This document shows positions 50,301 to 59,725 of a stretch of DNA of 64,000 nucleotides, one piece after another. A program made the translations under genes and the position numbers. The stretch is from Lineus longissimus (taxonomy: Eukaryota > Nemertea > Pilidiophora > Heteronemertea > Lineidae). The stretch covers positions 5,580,501 to 5,644,500 of the forward strand of contig NC_088309.1 of assembly GCF_910592395.1 (NCBI RefSeq). The letters run 5' to 3'. Below the pieces are notes generated by a model. The model searched no databases and had not been told where the DNA came from. It saw only the letters and a program-made list of their open reading frames with translations. The first letter of the stretch is position 1, and each line of letters begins with the position of its first letter.

Positions 50301-52246
50301 TAGAATAGCGCATACCACTGACTTGCCTATCGATAATACTGTCATCCATGACGTCGCCGAAAAGAGACATCAATCAAACTTTTATTTAAAAGTAATGTAG
50401 AATTGTTGATCATGGCCACCATTGCCACCTGGTCTTATTTGCTTCAACTGACAAGGCTTACGATGGCGATATATTGGCAATAATATTATCAAAGCAGAAA
50501 CAAAGTTATCATGTAAATCTTATGCTGAATCATTCAGTATAACTCATCATAGGGGCGTGGGATTCGCTAAAATTGTTGTCGATGACTCTCCTTGCGGTAT
50601 ATTGCAGTATGGTCGTCAGAGCACGGCAGTAAATGGGAAAAAAACACAACTGCCGTGAGAATGAGTTTGAATGTATGCTTAGAAATGTTTGGTTCGACTG
50701 ACCGAGGTGACAAGATCAATCTACGTAGGACATTCATCACCACTGTCGCGAATCATTCAGCAGTTCACCCGGCATGATTTGGAAGAAATACAGCGATAAA
50801 GGAATTGCAGTCCAACCAACTGAACCGTCTTACACCTGATCTTCCTGAACCCCTAATGGAAACATTACCTAATCCTATCGGCAGACACAGTCCGGGAGAT
50901 CAACAAATAAGTCACCGATAGGGCAGGTTATAAATATGTCCTGCTACACGTCAGAAGATTAAAATTAGAAGAAATTTTGTAAATCCGAATATAATGGGAG
51001 TTGACGTGAAATGCGCTTTCGGTACATTCATATTTTTTACAAGAACCGGCATGCTTGCGGGAAAATCGTATGGACGGGGCTATCTGCTTTTTCAAGGAAT
51101 GTTGTTAATTTCAGGAAAGATCTCAATGAATTTGATCTGACCCTTTCCCTCTCCGAAATTCAGATCTTGCAATGGCATATTTTCAAAGGAATGGTTCACT
51201 GTGTATATGCACGTAATAAAAACACAAGGAATGACTCTGACTGTTCTTAACATCACGGAGAGTGATCTAACACTGATTTCAATATACATATGTATTATCA
51301 GATATGATATATGTATTCCAGAGATTACCTTTTTTTATTTTAGAGGCATCAGAAAATTCTAATTTTGGGTAGAAGTTTCACCCCTCACCTTCTAATTTCC
51401 GATATTTCTGAAAATGTTCAATGTTTTCTTATTGTTATTTTTTTGTACATGTGTATATACGCAATGATTCCTAAACTGGTTGTACTATGACGAAAAGATC
51501 CTCGTGAACATGTGATTCCACGTTGTCATTTGAAAGCAGTTATAACAGGCGTTTGAGCATGGTTTAACTTTGTTGATGTATAACGTACGTTACAGTCACT
51601 GAATTTTATCCAAAATTGTAGGACTGAGAACGCTAAAACAATACTTGATAAATATTCTTTTACCTTTAGTTGTTGACCTACCTTTCAGCAACGATGATAT
51701 CCCAAATGCGTGAATGAAAATGATTCCAGGCTGATACAGATTTACAGCTGAAATCCCCGAGTTTTCGGTAATCCGTAAAATATCGGGAAAAAATACGGAA
51801 ATTTGTCTTTTCTCACAAAATGAGGGATTTGTTATTGGGAAATAATAAACTCTTCGAGAGAATTGTAGGTCATTACACCGTGTCGAAGCAAGTCAACCCT
51901 TGTGCGGGTCTCAATTAAAGCATGTGGACTCAAGCTCAGGGTAGGTAAAGGCCTACGCGTTCACTGTTATTATTTCAAACATTTTCTCAATAGTAGATTA
52001 AGTGATTTACTCAATCAAACACAACCACACGTAATGACCGTATTAGCTTTATCCATTTTCCTACGTACAAAATGATTCTTAATATATTACATGTAAACTT
52101 TCAAATTCAATATTAAATATTTTCTGTTGAGTAAGCCCGTCCAGTAGGTTTACCTTTGGCTAATAATGCCAATTCTTGGGGTGGTGATCTCTGATTACGA
52201 TTGACGACTCCACAAGTAAAGGGGTATTCCGGTCAGATAACGTTGC
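47342..52246. other. Gene-poor stretch
   Basis: No gene supported. At 48,712-48,756 two related hairpin words occur side by side (GAGCGAAGCGCTC and GGCGAAGCGCC). At 48,215-48,260 the DNA is a run of ATGTACATGT-type words. The rest is A+T-rich with no recognised structure. Confidence 0.35.
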
Positions 52247-52949
52247 GGCGTTTTTACACGGTGCGGGTTCAAGCCGGATCGAGACCAGTTCAGGTACCAG
52301 CCGGTTTATTTTCCCTCGTGTAAAAGCGATCCTCCCGTCCTGAACCCTCCTGGTCCGAGGCGGGTTCCGATCGCCGGTCTCGGGTCGGTGCAGGCCGGTG
52401 TAGGCCGGTGGAGGAGGGTTTATTTATGCGTGTAAAAGCGAACCGGCTCCGCGGTACTCGCGTGACATCATTCGCGGGAATAGCTGCCGTGTTCCTGGCA
52501 TGAAATTTTCCGCGGAAAGAAACTGCTGTGAAATCTTCAATTTATCGAGAGATTTTGTCGAATTATTAATACACCCGTATCATCCTTTTACTCCTGTCTA
52601 CAAACGAAGGTGGAGGTTGTGCAATTGCATATCGTGTCCGTCTTCTTGCAAGAGCTTTCTTCTTCCATACAAATGCTGTAAACACCACCAAAGCAAAAAC
52701 TCTGCATCTCACCGGCGCCATCGTAAACCATTTTGTATTATTTGTTGTTGTGATATTTTCGTACCTCCACCGCCAGCAGATTGATCAGCGCCACCAATCG
52801 ACGATGTTAGTGACGAACCGGCCTGGAGCCGGATCGAGGCCAGATCATCGAACCGTCCCCGTGTAAAAGCGAAATGAACCGTCCTGAACCGAACACGCCT
52901 CGAGACGGTTCAGGAGGGTTGTCTTGAACCAGCACCGTGTAAAAAGGCC
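52247..52949. mobile_element. 703-bp non-autonomous DNA transposon with 27-bp TIRs
   Basis: The two ends are inverted copies: 5' GGCGTTTTTACACGGTGC at 52,247 and, from the right end inward, GGCCTTTTTACACGGTGC, continuing to GGTTCAAG (27 bases, two mismatches). The word CGTGTAAAAGCGA occurs three times inside in the same orientation (52,317, 52,429, 52,860), and CCGGATCGAG(A/G)CCAG occurs near both ends. The interior is much richer in G+C than the flanks. I see no target-site duplication, so the family is not settled. A short minus-strand frame inside (52,566-52,721) hints at a remnant transposase N terminus. Confidence 0.8.
52566..52721 (-). pseudogene. Short frame inside the TIR element, possible transposase N-terminal remnant
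   Basis: An ATG at 52,719-52,721 (ATGGCGCC context) opens 51 codons ending at TAA 52,566. The peptide begins MAPVRCRVFALVVFTAFVWK, then a basic block (KKALARRRTR) and a proline triplet. A hydrophobic start followed by an Arg/Lys cluster recalls PIF/Harbinger-type transposase N termini, but the catalytic domain is absent and the likeness is weak. On this reading it is a relic left by internal deletion of a longer element. The opposite strand is also open, so chance is possible. Confidence 0.25.
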
Positions 52950-52994
52950 TGATACATTCGCTGGATGGTAGGCCCTACCTGGCCATACATGTAT

Positions 52995-53241
52995 CATCCT
53001 GGGCTAGGTCTTGACGAGTTGTACCCAGGGTACATGTCCTCTGGGGCAAGCTTCCGACGACCATCCTGAGCAGGCTTCCAACGATCTGTACTCAGGGTAC
53101 ATGCCATCCTGATCAGGTTACCGACGCTCTGTACCCAGAATACAGGTCATCCTGGGCAAGCTCCCGACGATCTGTATACTCAGGGATATGTACCCATGTA
53201 CAATGTACGTGGCATCCTGGGTGAGCTGCCTGGGATTCTGT
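52995..53241. repeat. 43-bp tandem repeat, about five degenerate copies
   Basis: Units begin CATCCTG at 52,995, 53,062, 53,105, 53,148 and 53,213. The spacing is exactly 43 for 53,062/53,105/53,148. A 24-base partial unit lies at 53,038-53,061, and an insertion lengthens the 53,148 unit. Each full unit ends in a GTACYCAGGGTACATG-like word. It sits between the TIR transposon and the tRNA gene. Confidence 0.85.
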
Positions 53242-53296
53242 CTCTCAATACCAAAGTCCATACAATCTACATGTATGTGTTCTTTATAACCCAAGC

Positions 53297-53304
53297 AAAA
53301 AAAA
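53297..53304 (-). terminator. Pol III terminator of the tRNA-Ser gene
   Basis: Eight consecutive T on the minus strand begin five bases after the tRNA 3' end (53,310), as expected for RNA polymerase III termination. Confidence 0.85.
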
Positions 53305-53309
53305 TATAA

Positions 53310-53391
53310 CGACGAGGATGGGATTCGAACCCACGCGGGCAGAGCCCAATGGATTAGCAGTCCATCGCCTTAACCACTCGGCCACCTCGTC
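53310..53391 (-). tRNA. tRNA-Ser-GCU: tRNA-Ser, anticodon GCU
   Basis: The 82-base minus-strand gene folds as a class II (long variable arm) tRNA. The acceptor stem GACGAGG pairs with CCTCGTC, followed by discriminator G. The A box is TGGCCGAGTGG and the B box GGTTCGAATCC. The anticodon loop CTGCTAA has anticodon GCT at 53,356-53,358, reading AGC/AGU serine codons. The long variable arm is typical of Ser. The T-stem closes with one G-U pair. There is no intron, and CCA is not encoded, as in eukaryotes. A T8 terminator follows directly, so the gene looks functional. Confidence 0.97.
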
Positions 53392-56050
53392 CTATATGTA
53401 CCACTGTATGAAAACACCGTTTGTGTTTAGATATCACAATCCTTTGAGTGATTGCATCAGCCTTTTCCCAGTCGGCTAGATTTTCGAAATTTGCGCCAAT
53501 GATCCAACTATCATCAGCTTGAAAACAGCTCGTCCAATCCGGGAATTGACTTCAAACCAGATTTGCTAAGACCTTATAGAGTAACTATATTCATTTATTC
53601 TGAATATAACAATTAAACAGAGGCTTACATCATCATTCTGTCACCTACACTAATTCATGAAACGTATTCGTCGATTGCTTGCATGGGTCTGATGGGTGGT
53701 ACTGGTCCACTTGCCACTTTATAGCAGACAACATGACCAAGTTTACGTGATTTTCATATCAACGACAAATCGCACAACCAAGTGTCTAGGATTAGCCTTA
53801 ACCTCTAGGCCACTGTATTTTGGCTTACACATAATGATCCTTTTTACTCAAAAAGTGAATGAAAATTTCGTATCATTTCAACCAATTTTCCCAAGTCTGC
53901 TTTACATGTACGTGTAGAACGTGGCAAGGCCTACTGAGTTTCATGAAAAAAAGGTCAATAGCAATTTATAACGAACAAATATTCTCACCCGGCGCATAAA
54001 TATTTTTCACCTTTTAGATTTGATCCCGGCAAAAAAAACGATGTAGGCTATGGTGTCTACCGTGGCAAGCGTAAATACTTTCAGTAATCCCCACTTCAAC
54101 TGGTATCATGGCATTAAGCCTGACCAAGCACCTTATATTTCACATAACCATTTTGTTACCAACAGAAAAAAAACCGGTCTGGAGAGATTGATTGAAAGCA
54201 GGTGGTGCCATCCAATGATGCAAAACCCAGCGTCCAGCGTCCAGAGTCAAAAATCGGAGTCCAGCTTTTACCAACTAAAACTTTAAACTGCCTCATATAT
54301 TGGGGTCCCCCATCTACATGTAAGTATATATAGAGGCTTGACTGGGCTTAGCATACATACATGTACGGGACTATGGGTTGAGGACATTGTCACAATCATG
54401 TGGAAATGCATGGATGATACTCTCCGGCAACAAAACTGTACATTTTGTATATATCATGAACAGCTTTCAAACTCTCTCCAAAGCAGTGATAAAAACATGA
54501 AAAAGGCAAACACTACACGGTCATAACAACATTGATTCCTCCCAATAGATGGAACACCAAACCTGGCCACTGACCTGATCGGCGAGGCATGGTCGATGAA
54601 CAGATGGCAGGAGAGCACCTCTTCCTCCCAAAAGATATAACACCGAACCTGGCCACCAACCTGGAAGGCTTGACATTGCCCAACTTGAAATTGTCCCTAT
54701 AAAGCTTCATTTTAGAAAAATTAACACACTTCTGATTGACCTCAACATGCATACTTTATTTGATTGGATATGATTTTAATTACAGCTTCGATTAACTGGT
54801 ACAGGAAAGTGGTTTAGATAGTCTCCGAGATTGATATCAAAATGTGCTCAAATATTAATAAACCTTGTCATGATAATCTGGAGATGGACCATGTCAAAAT
54901 CAGACTGGAATCTAATAGATGTATTGCTGTGAAATTTCGTACTTTGGGTGGATCAAACATGTCAAAGACCTATGCATGTGGGGTTTTTTTATTCAAGAAA
55001 ATAAAAATTTATATGATCCAAGACGTTACTGTTTTTAAACAGGGTAGGCTCTTTTAAAAAAACTGTATTTGAAGCCAGAGATAGCATTTTACCGATGCCT
55101 GTTGGTAATTTGGACATTACATTCAGCAGCCATACATGTAAGTACAGCGGTTACATTCAAACTGAGCACACAGTGACCTTCCATATCAGTTTTAATTTTG
55201 CATAGCCTCTCAATACACGATATTCACAGCTACATATCATAGGTTAGTATACTGGCTAACCTCAATTCAATTCAACGATATTACAAACATTGTCGCTATT
55301 GAATATTTGAATATGAGCATTCAACTCATTCACCCATGTGAATATTCTTAAAGGCCTATGCCGTTCGTAAATAATTTGAAATCGAAAATATACAATTACG
55401 TATTAAAACTGGTTACTAAATATAAATATCAATATTGCTGTTGTGAAGACAGATATTATACAAATGTTATGAATACAAAGTTTCAGAAAATTTGCGTGCT
55501 TTATAACTGCACTGAAGCATTGTCTAACTACATTTTCTTTGTTCCAGAGCCACACGTAAATATGAACGGTGTACCACTTTAACACTCTGATGAGTCGTCT
55601 GCCAAATACTCTGAATTCTTAAGAGGATGACAATAAAAGCACCATGGCCGAAATATAAATAAAGTCTCGAGCGATTCTAAATATCGTATCATCCATTGAT
55701 ATACAGGCTGACCCATCACGATGCGTGAGATTCAATCTGTCATCGATGGCCTAGTGATCGTTGGTTACCAATACACTATGCCAGCCAAAGCATTGGTAAT
55801 GGCGGACTTGTACCAATGATCATTTGATGTACGCTGCAGAGGATTCGACATTGGGAACTTGGATTTAAAGCAAGAAAGTAAGCATCGAAATCAAGTAGGT
55901 CTTCCAAATCTCAAGAAACGGCAGGACGATTGAGTGAGCATTGATTTTAACGCAGAGAACTCACGAAGAAAAGATTGGCGTTTTACTTTTCTTGAAGGAG
56001 TACATGCACACCTTCTTTCACCGTTTGTACCACGCATTAAGCTTTTCGGT
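53392..56050. other. Gene-free stretch
   Basis: A+T-rich DNA with ACATGTA words and no supported coding region. A partial 86-bp-period duplication lies at 54,536-54,675 (listed separately). The segment before 56,051 is the promoter-proximal region of the next gene. Confidence 0.4.
54536..54675. repeat. Partial two-copy repeat with 86-bp period
   Basis: The word TTCCTCCCAA(T/A)AGAT followed by ACACC(A/G)AACCTGGCCAC starts at 54,536 and again at 54,622. Similarity fades after about 50 bases of the second copy. Confidence 0.75.
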
Positions 56051-56090
56051 TATAAAAGGACTTTTTGTTCCCAGAGGTCAGGACTGTTCA
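56051..56090 (+). promoter_or_regulatory. TATA box and initiator of the small plus-strand gene
   Basis: TATAAAAG at 56,051-56,058 is followed by GTCAGGAC with a candidate +1 adenine at 56,080, a spacing of 29 bases from the first T, which is canonical. The start ATG is 72 bases further on, giving a short unspliced 5' UTR. Confidence 0.55.
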
Positions 56091-56151
56091 TTGCCAGGCT
56101 TTGTTTCAAGCTTGTTAAGATCTTTGAAGTTGTCTTCAGAAGAAACAAATC

Positions 56152-57502
56152 ATGAGTAGGCAACATAATCCCAAAGTTTCATTTGAGCCTGGTGTCAGTA
56201 TGGCTGCTATGCCTGACGGGACTTTAGAGATGCCAAATGGTATAGAGGGGGACCAGGATGCGGCTATGAAGAAACAGAAGAAGAAACTGGATAAGACTTG
56301 GGTCAAGGATACGGAGGAGACGATACTTCAGATTCTTAAGGTGCTTAGTAAAAAGGTTCAGATGAATACTGAGATGTTGCAGAGACTGACAGGGATGGGA
56401 GACTATCCAATGGTGATGATTGATGCGACGGATCAGGCCGTTGGGGAAAGGGTGTTACAAAAGGATTGGATCAAGAGGAGTGATAAGGTGAGTACATTGC
56501 GAAACTGTAACAGTTATTTTTTGAGGGTTTTAAGATTTTGCAAACTTTGCATGATGGGTCGTTGTGTAGCCATTTAGATCCGGAAATTGAACCCTTTGGC
56601 ATGTTCCAGATTCTGTGTTTCATTTCATTGTTTAGGCACGATGAAAAACTAAGGGATAGTTCTCTGTGTGTCCCCTTAATGTATCAAGTCGCAACATTTT
56701 CCGCCGATCGATTTGCCGAGAATGTAATACTTTTTGAATCGTCGTCGATATAATTTGTTCTTTGGATATCGTCGTTCATTTTTTCTCCGCAAGGGTGAAA
56801 CCAAACGTTGCCAAGTCTCAATTCACGATTACCTCCCAATATTCCTAAGAATTCATGACTTTCAAATTTTTGATTTATGCCTAAGGCATGGGCCTATACA
56901 TATGCAAATTGATCCAACGAATCAGCTTATCCTTTTTGAATCGTCGTCGATATAATTTGTTCTTTGGATATCGTCGTTCATTTTTTCTCCGCAAGGGTGA
57001 AACCAAACGTTGTCAAGTCTCAATTCACGATAACATCCCAATATTCCTATGAATTCATGACTTTCAAATTTTTGATTTATGCCTAAGGCATGGGCCTATA
57101 CATATGCAAATTGATCCAATGAATCAGCTTATCCGAGTGATTCGAACACATTGTCAACCTAACTCGAATGTAAATCAGTTGAACAACCTTGAAATAACAG
57201 TGTGATCATAGACTGGCTAAACTAAGAAGATACTGCAAACTGCCACATTTTCACGCCTCTTTTTTCGAGTGGCGAAAATATCCATCCTCTAAAAATATTC
57301 CATCTCACCAATATATACCTTTTCCAGTTAAAACAGGACATTAATTTAGATGACAGAATACACAACTACTATCGACATAATGTGAGTTTTACTTTCAATT
57401 AAATGTGTTGTTTGTCTGTGTGGTCAAGTGTTTTAATTGCACAACAGTTCGTAACTTTTCTTCTCGCCTTAATAACAGATAATAGCATGTCGGTGTGGCT
57501 AA
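56152..57502 (+). CDS. Small three-exon gene, lysine-rich protein of unknown function
   Basis: Exon 1 (56,152-56,487, 112 codons) starts at ATG in context AAATCATGA and ends at AAG|GTGAGT. Exon 2 (57,328-57,381, 18 codons, LKQDINLDDRIHNYYRHN) lies between CTTTTCCAG and GTGAGT. Both junctions are phase 0 and the joined frame stays open. A likely last exon follows CTTCTCGCCTTAATAACAG at 57,479 and adds seven residues to TAA at 57,500-57,502; an upstream AG (57,447-57,448) would give about 20 residues instead. The product is about 137 residues with a basic stretch (KKQKKKLDK) near 40-48, a helical, possibly coiled-coil segment around 50-85, and no signal or membrane segment. An ATTAAA at 57,803 is a possible polyA signal. 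I do not recognise the family. It is convergent with the channel gene beyond it. Exons 1-2 are well supported; the end is less certain. Confidence 0.55.
56730..57134. repeat. 202-bp tandem duplication inside intron 1
   Basis: Bases 56,730-56,931 are repeated directly at 56,932-57,134 with about five differences, so the copies are roughly 97% identical and recent. Both lie in the 840-base first intron of the small plus-strand gene. The unit contains an inverted word pair around ATTTATGCCTAAGGCATGGG. Confidence 0.93.
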
Positions 57503-57925
57503 GCGTTTAAAGGATGCAATGTGTTACTTTTGCCTTGTGTTCGCAATACGTTCGCGATAATACATGTAATAGCACGTTATTTGTACTTTTGCTTTTTTGT
57601 ATGATTTTGACTGAAGCAACCCGAAAGCTCTCTATCGTTGCAGAGTTATATCAAAAATCGTTGTACATATACATGTTCTACCTTCCTTATAACCATCTTT
57701 GATTATTGATAGCATTTTGTGTTCGTTAACTGCTTTAGTTTTATTTTGTGTTCGTCAGTGATGAACTGTATTTTTAAGTTCACTTTAGTTAGTTTGACAG
57801 CTATTAAAATTTGTGCTCGTTTCACTGGCTGTTTGTTAACTTTATCACAACTATAATCTTATGTTATCATTTGATATTATCCCATTTTCACACATGCCTT
57901 ATATTACAACACAAAGCTTATACTA
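57503..57925. other. Intergenic gap between convergent genes
   Basis: T-rich DNA holding the presumed 3' UTR of the small plus gene (ATTAAA at 57,803-57,808) and that of the minus-strand channel. Only weak polyA-like words (for example AATATA near 57,900) are seen on the minus strand. Confidence 0.4.
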
Positions 57926-59725
57926 TTACACAGTATATTCTTCAATATCTATGTAGAAAGGAGTCGGCTTCGCCCTAAGGCACTCAGGAAGCAGTTCATA
58001 GCACTCCATCTGCACAAAGATAGAATCCATGGCAACATTTAACATTGTAATGTTTTTAATGATGGCTCTGTGTCTTTCTACATTTCCAACAGCTTCAGAG
58101 AATAAAGCAATCAAGTAGTTTAACAACATTATTCCAAGGACGGCGACGATGAAAACATGGATAAATATTATCGGTAACGAATGGTGGGCGCTTGCTGTAA
58201 CCAGCTCTCTCATGTCGAACATATTCAGCATTATCAAGAACGTAGTGTAGATGGAGTCTTCTGAATACCCCATCTGGGGGAAGCAGAAATATCGTGCAAT
58301 CGAGCGCAGCCCTTCTGAGGCAGACACGTAAAATATGATAAATACGACAAGAAATGAGAAAGATATTTTGAAGCACTTCAAGGCTCCGGAGATAGTGTAT
58401 CCAATCCATGGTAGAAGTTGAACGTAATAGAGAGCCAACATCCACAGAAGTATTTGTAAAACAACTCGGTTCATTAGCATCACTTCACCTGACGTTCCCT
58501 CAAACCAATTCGGTACAGTCAATGTGACAATAGCGTGGATGGACAATAAAACCGCTTTAGCCAGACAGAGAAAATGGAAGACCCGACCGTTTTCCATCCC
58601 AACATCTTTGTTTTTTTGTAGGGCCCATGGTCGCATTACCCGCCTCGTACCGGAGGGATGAACTCTCTTGACACTACACATCCCTTTCAAAACGAACAAT
58701 ATATATAAACAAGAGTTGAAAATTGACATCACAACTCCGGTGTAGAATATAGCCCATTTCACTTGACTGTGTACATTAAAAGCCGTGACGGTGCTGTTTG
58801 CTGGACAAGTGTAGTTGCTGTGGCCATATTCATCCGCTAGGGTAATGCCTATGATGCATAATATGAGATTAATCAAGGGCAATACCATCACCCTGTGGCT
58901 CTGTCTGAGTTTCACTTGAATCCACTTCGTCATAACTGGACCCTCAAAGATTTCCTTTGCCCCAGCCTTTTCCATCTCCTCATCAGGTATCATCCGTAAG
59001 AAGTTCAGTGGCGACACCACAATTCGAACTTTCGTTTCCCCCGATCGCGACTCATATTCGGAAAAGTCGTACCTGACCTTCCGGGCTATTGGGGAAACTG
59101 CCAGAACACTTTTGTACACGCCCATTGTATCTGTGATACACCCTAACAGCACAAACGTGCTAAGCTTCGCTGCAAGTTCTATCGGACGTAAACCGTCATT
59201 ATCATCGACAAGAAGCAACATTTTCTTGTTTTCATCTGTCCTTGCCTGTTTCATAAGTTTCTGATATATCAGACTCAGTCCTCTTTCCTTTGCCGGGTTA
59301 AAGGCTGCGATCCAAATAAGCGCATGAATGACATTATCTCCTTCGACATCCTTGGTATAGATGCTTGCTCCATTATGGCATAGAAGGTCTAGAATCTCGA
59401 GATCACCGTGCACAGCTGCCAAGATGATTGGGAGAGAAAATCGAAAGCAATTCGAACCAAAACTGTCCGGGTTCGAATAATGCAGTCGACCGGTTGGTTT
59501 AGTAATCTTTTCAGTCAGAGGCGCGTTAAGGACATCACACAGCTCACCTGGCGCGGAATCGAGCAGCAATTGAACTTCTTGAACATCTCCTTCCTTTATC
59601 GCAATGAGCAATTGAGTTTTCCATTTCTTCCTTTTCGCATTGCTCCAGTCCTGGTCCTCATCAGAGTCAGCTATAAACGACGATACTACCGTTTGAGACC
59701 ACATTTTAATGAACATCTCAGTCAT
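57926..59725 (-). CDS. TRPV-like ankyrin-repeat cation channel, intronless, 599 residues
   Basis: This is one uninterrupted frame. The N-terminal ~230 residues form an ankyrin domain of TRPV type: ELCDVLN, then SFGSNCFRFSLPIILAAVHG (88-107), NVIHALIWIAAFNP (131-144) and a DNDGLRPIELAAK repeat (175-187) match the order in vanilloid TRP channels. Six membrane segments follow: S1 ~280-298, S2 ~325-347, S3 ~384-405, S4 ~421-438, S5 ~452-470, S6 ~518-541, with the pore loop at 495-508. Sequons at NYT 304 and NST 310 sit in the S1-S2 loop, which is outside the cell in TRPs. S6 ends LLNYLIALFSEAV, TRPV-like. The filter reads NMFD (501-504) instead of GMGD, and no TRP-box Trp follows S6. An in-frame stop lies five codons before the ATG; Met4 and Met8 are alternative starts. 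An acceptor-like CTTTTCTAATAG just upstream would allow a 5' UTR exon. It probably acts as a plasma-membrane sensory cation channel or channel subunit. Confidence 0.92.
   Translation of the reverse strand: MTEMFIKMWSQTVVSSFIADSDEDQDWSNAKRKKWKTQLLIAIKEGDVQEVQLLLDSAPGELCDVLNAPLTEKITKPTGRLHYSNPDSFGSNCFRFSLPIILAAVHGDLEILDLLCHNGASIYTKDVEGDNVIHALIWIAAFNPAKERGLSLIYQKLMKQARTDENKKMLLLVDDNDGLRPIELAAKLSTFVLLGCITDTMGVYKSVLAVSPIARKVRYDFSEYESRSGETKVRIVVSPLNFLRMIPDEEMEKAGAKEIFEGPVMTKWIQVKLRQSHRVMVLPLINLILCIIGITLADEYGHSNYTCPANSTVTAFNVHSQVKWAIFYTGVVMSIFNSCLYILFVLKGMCSVKRVHPSGTRRVMRPWALQKNKDVGMENGRVFHFLCLAKAVLLSIHAIVTLTVPNWFEGTSGEVMLMNRVVLQILLWMLALYYVQLLPWIGYTISGALKCFKISFSFLVVFIIFYVSASEGLRSIARYFCFPQMGYSEDSIYTTFLIMLNMFDMRELVTASAHHSLPIIFIHVFIVAVLGIMLLNYLIALFSEAVGNVERHRAIIKNITMLNVAMDSIFVQMECYELLPECLRAKPTPFYIDIEEYTV

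Noticed and set aside
52500-52784. Plus-strand 94-codon frame inside the TIR element
   Set aside because: Cys/His/Pro-rich and inside a non-autonomous transposon; the antisense frame looks more protein-like.
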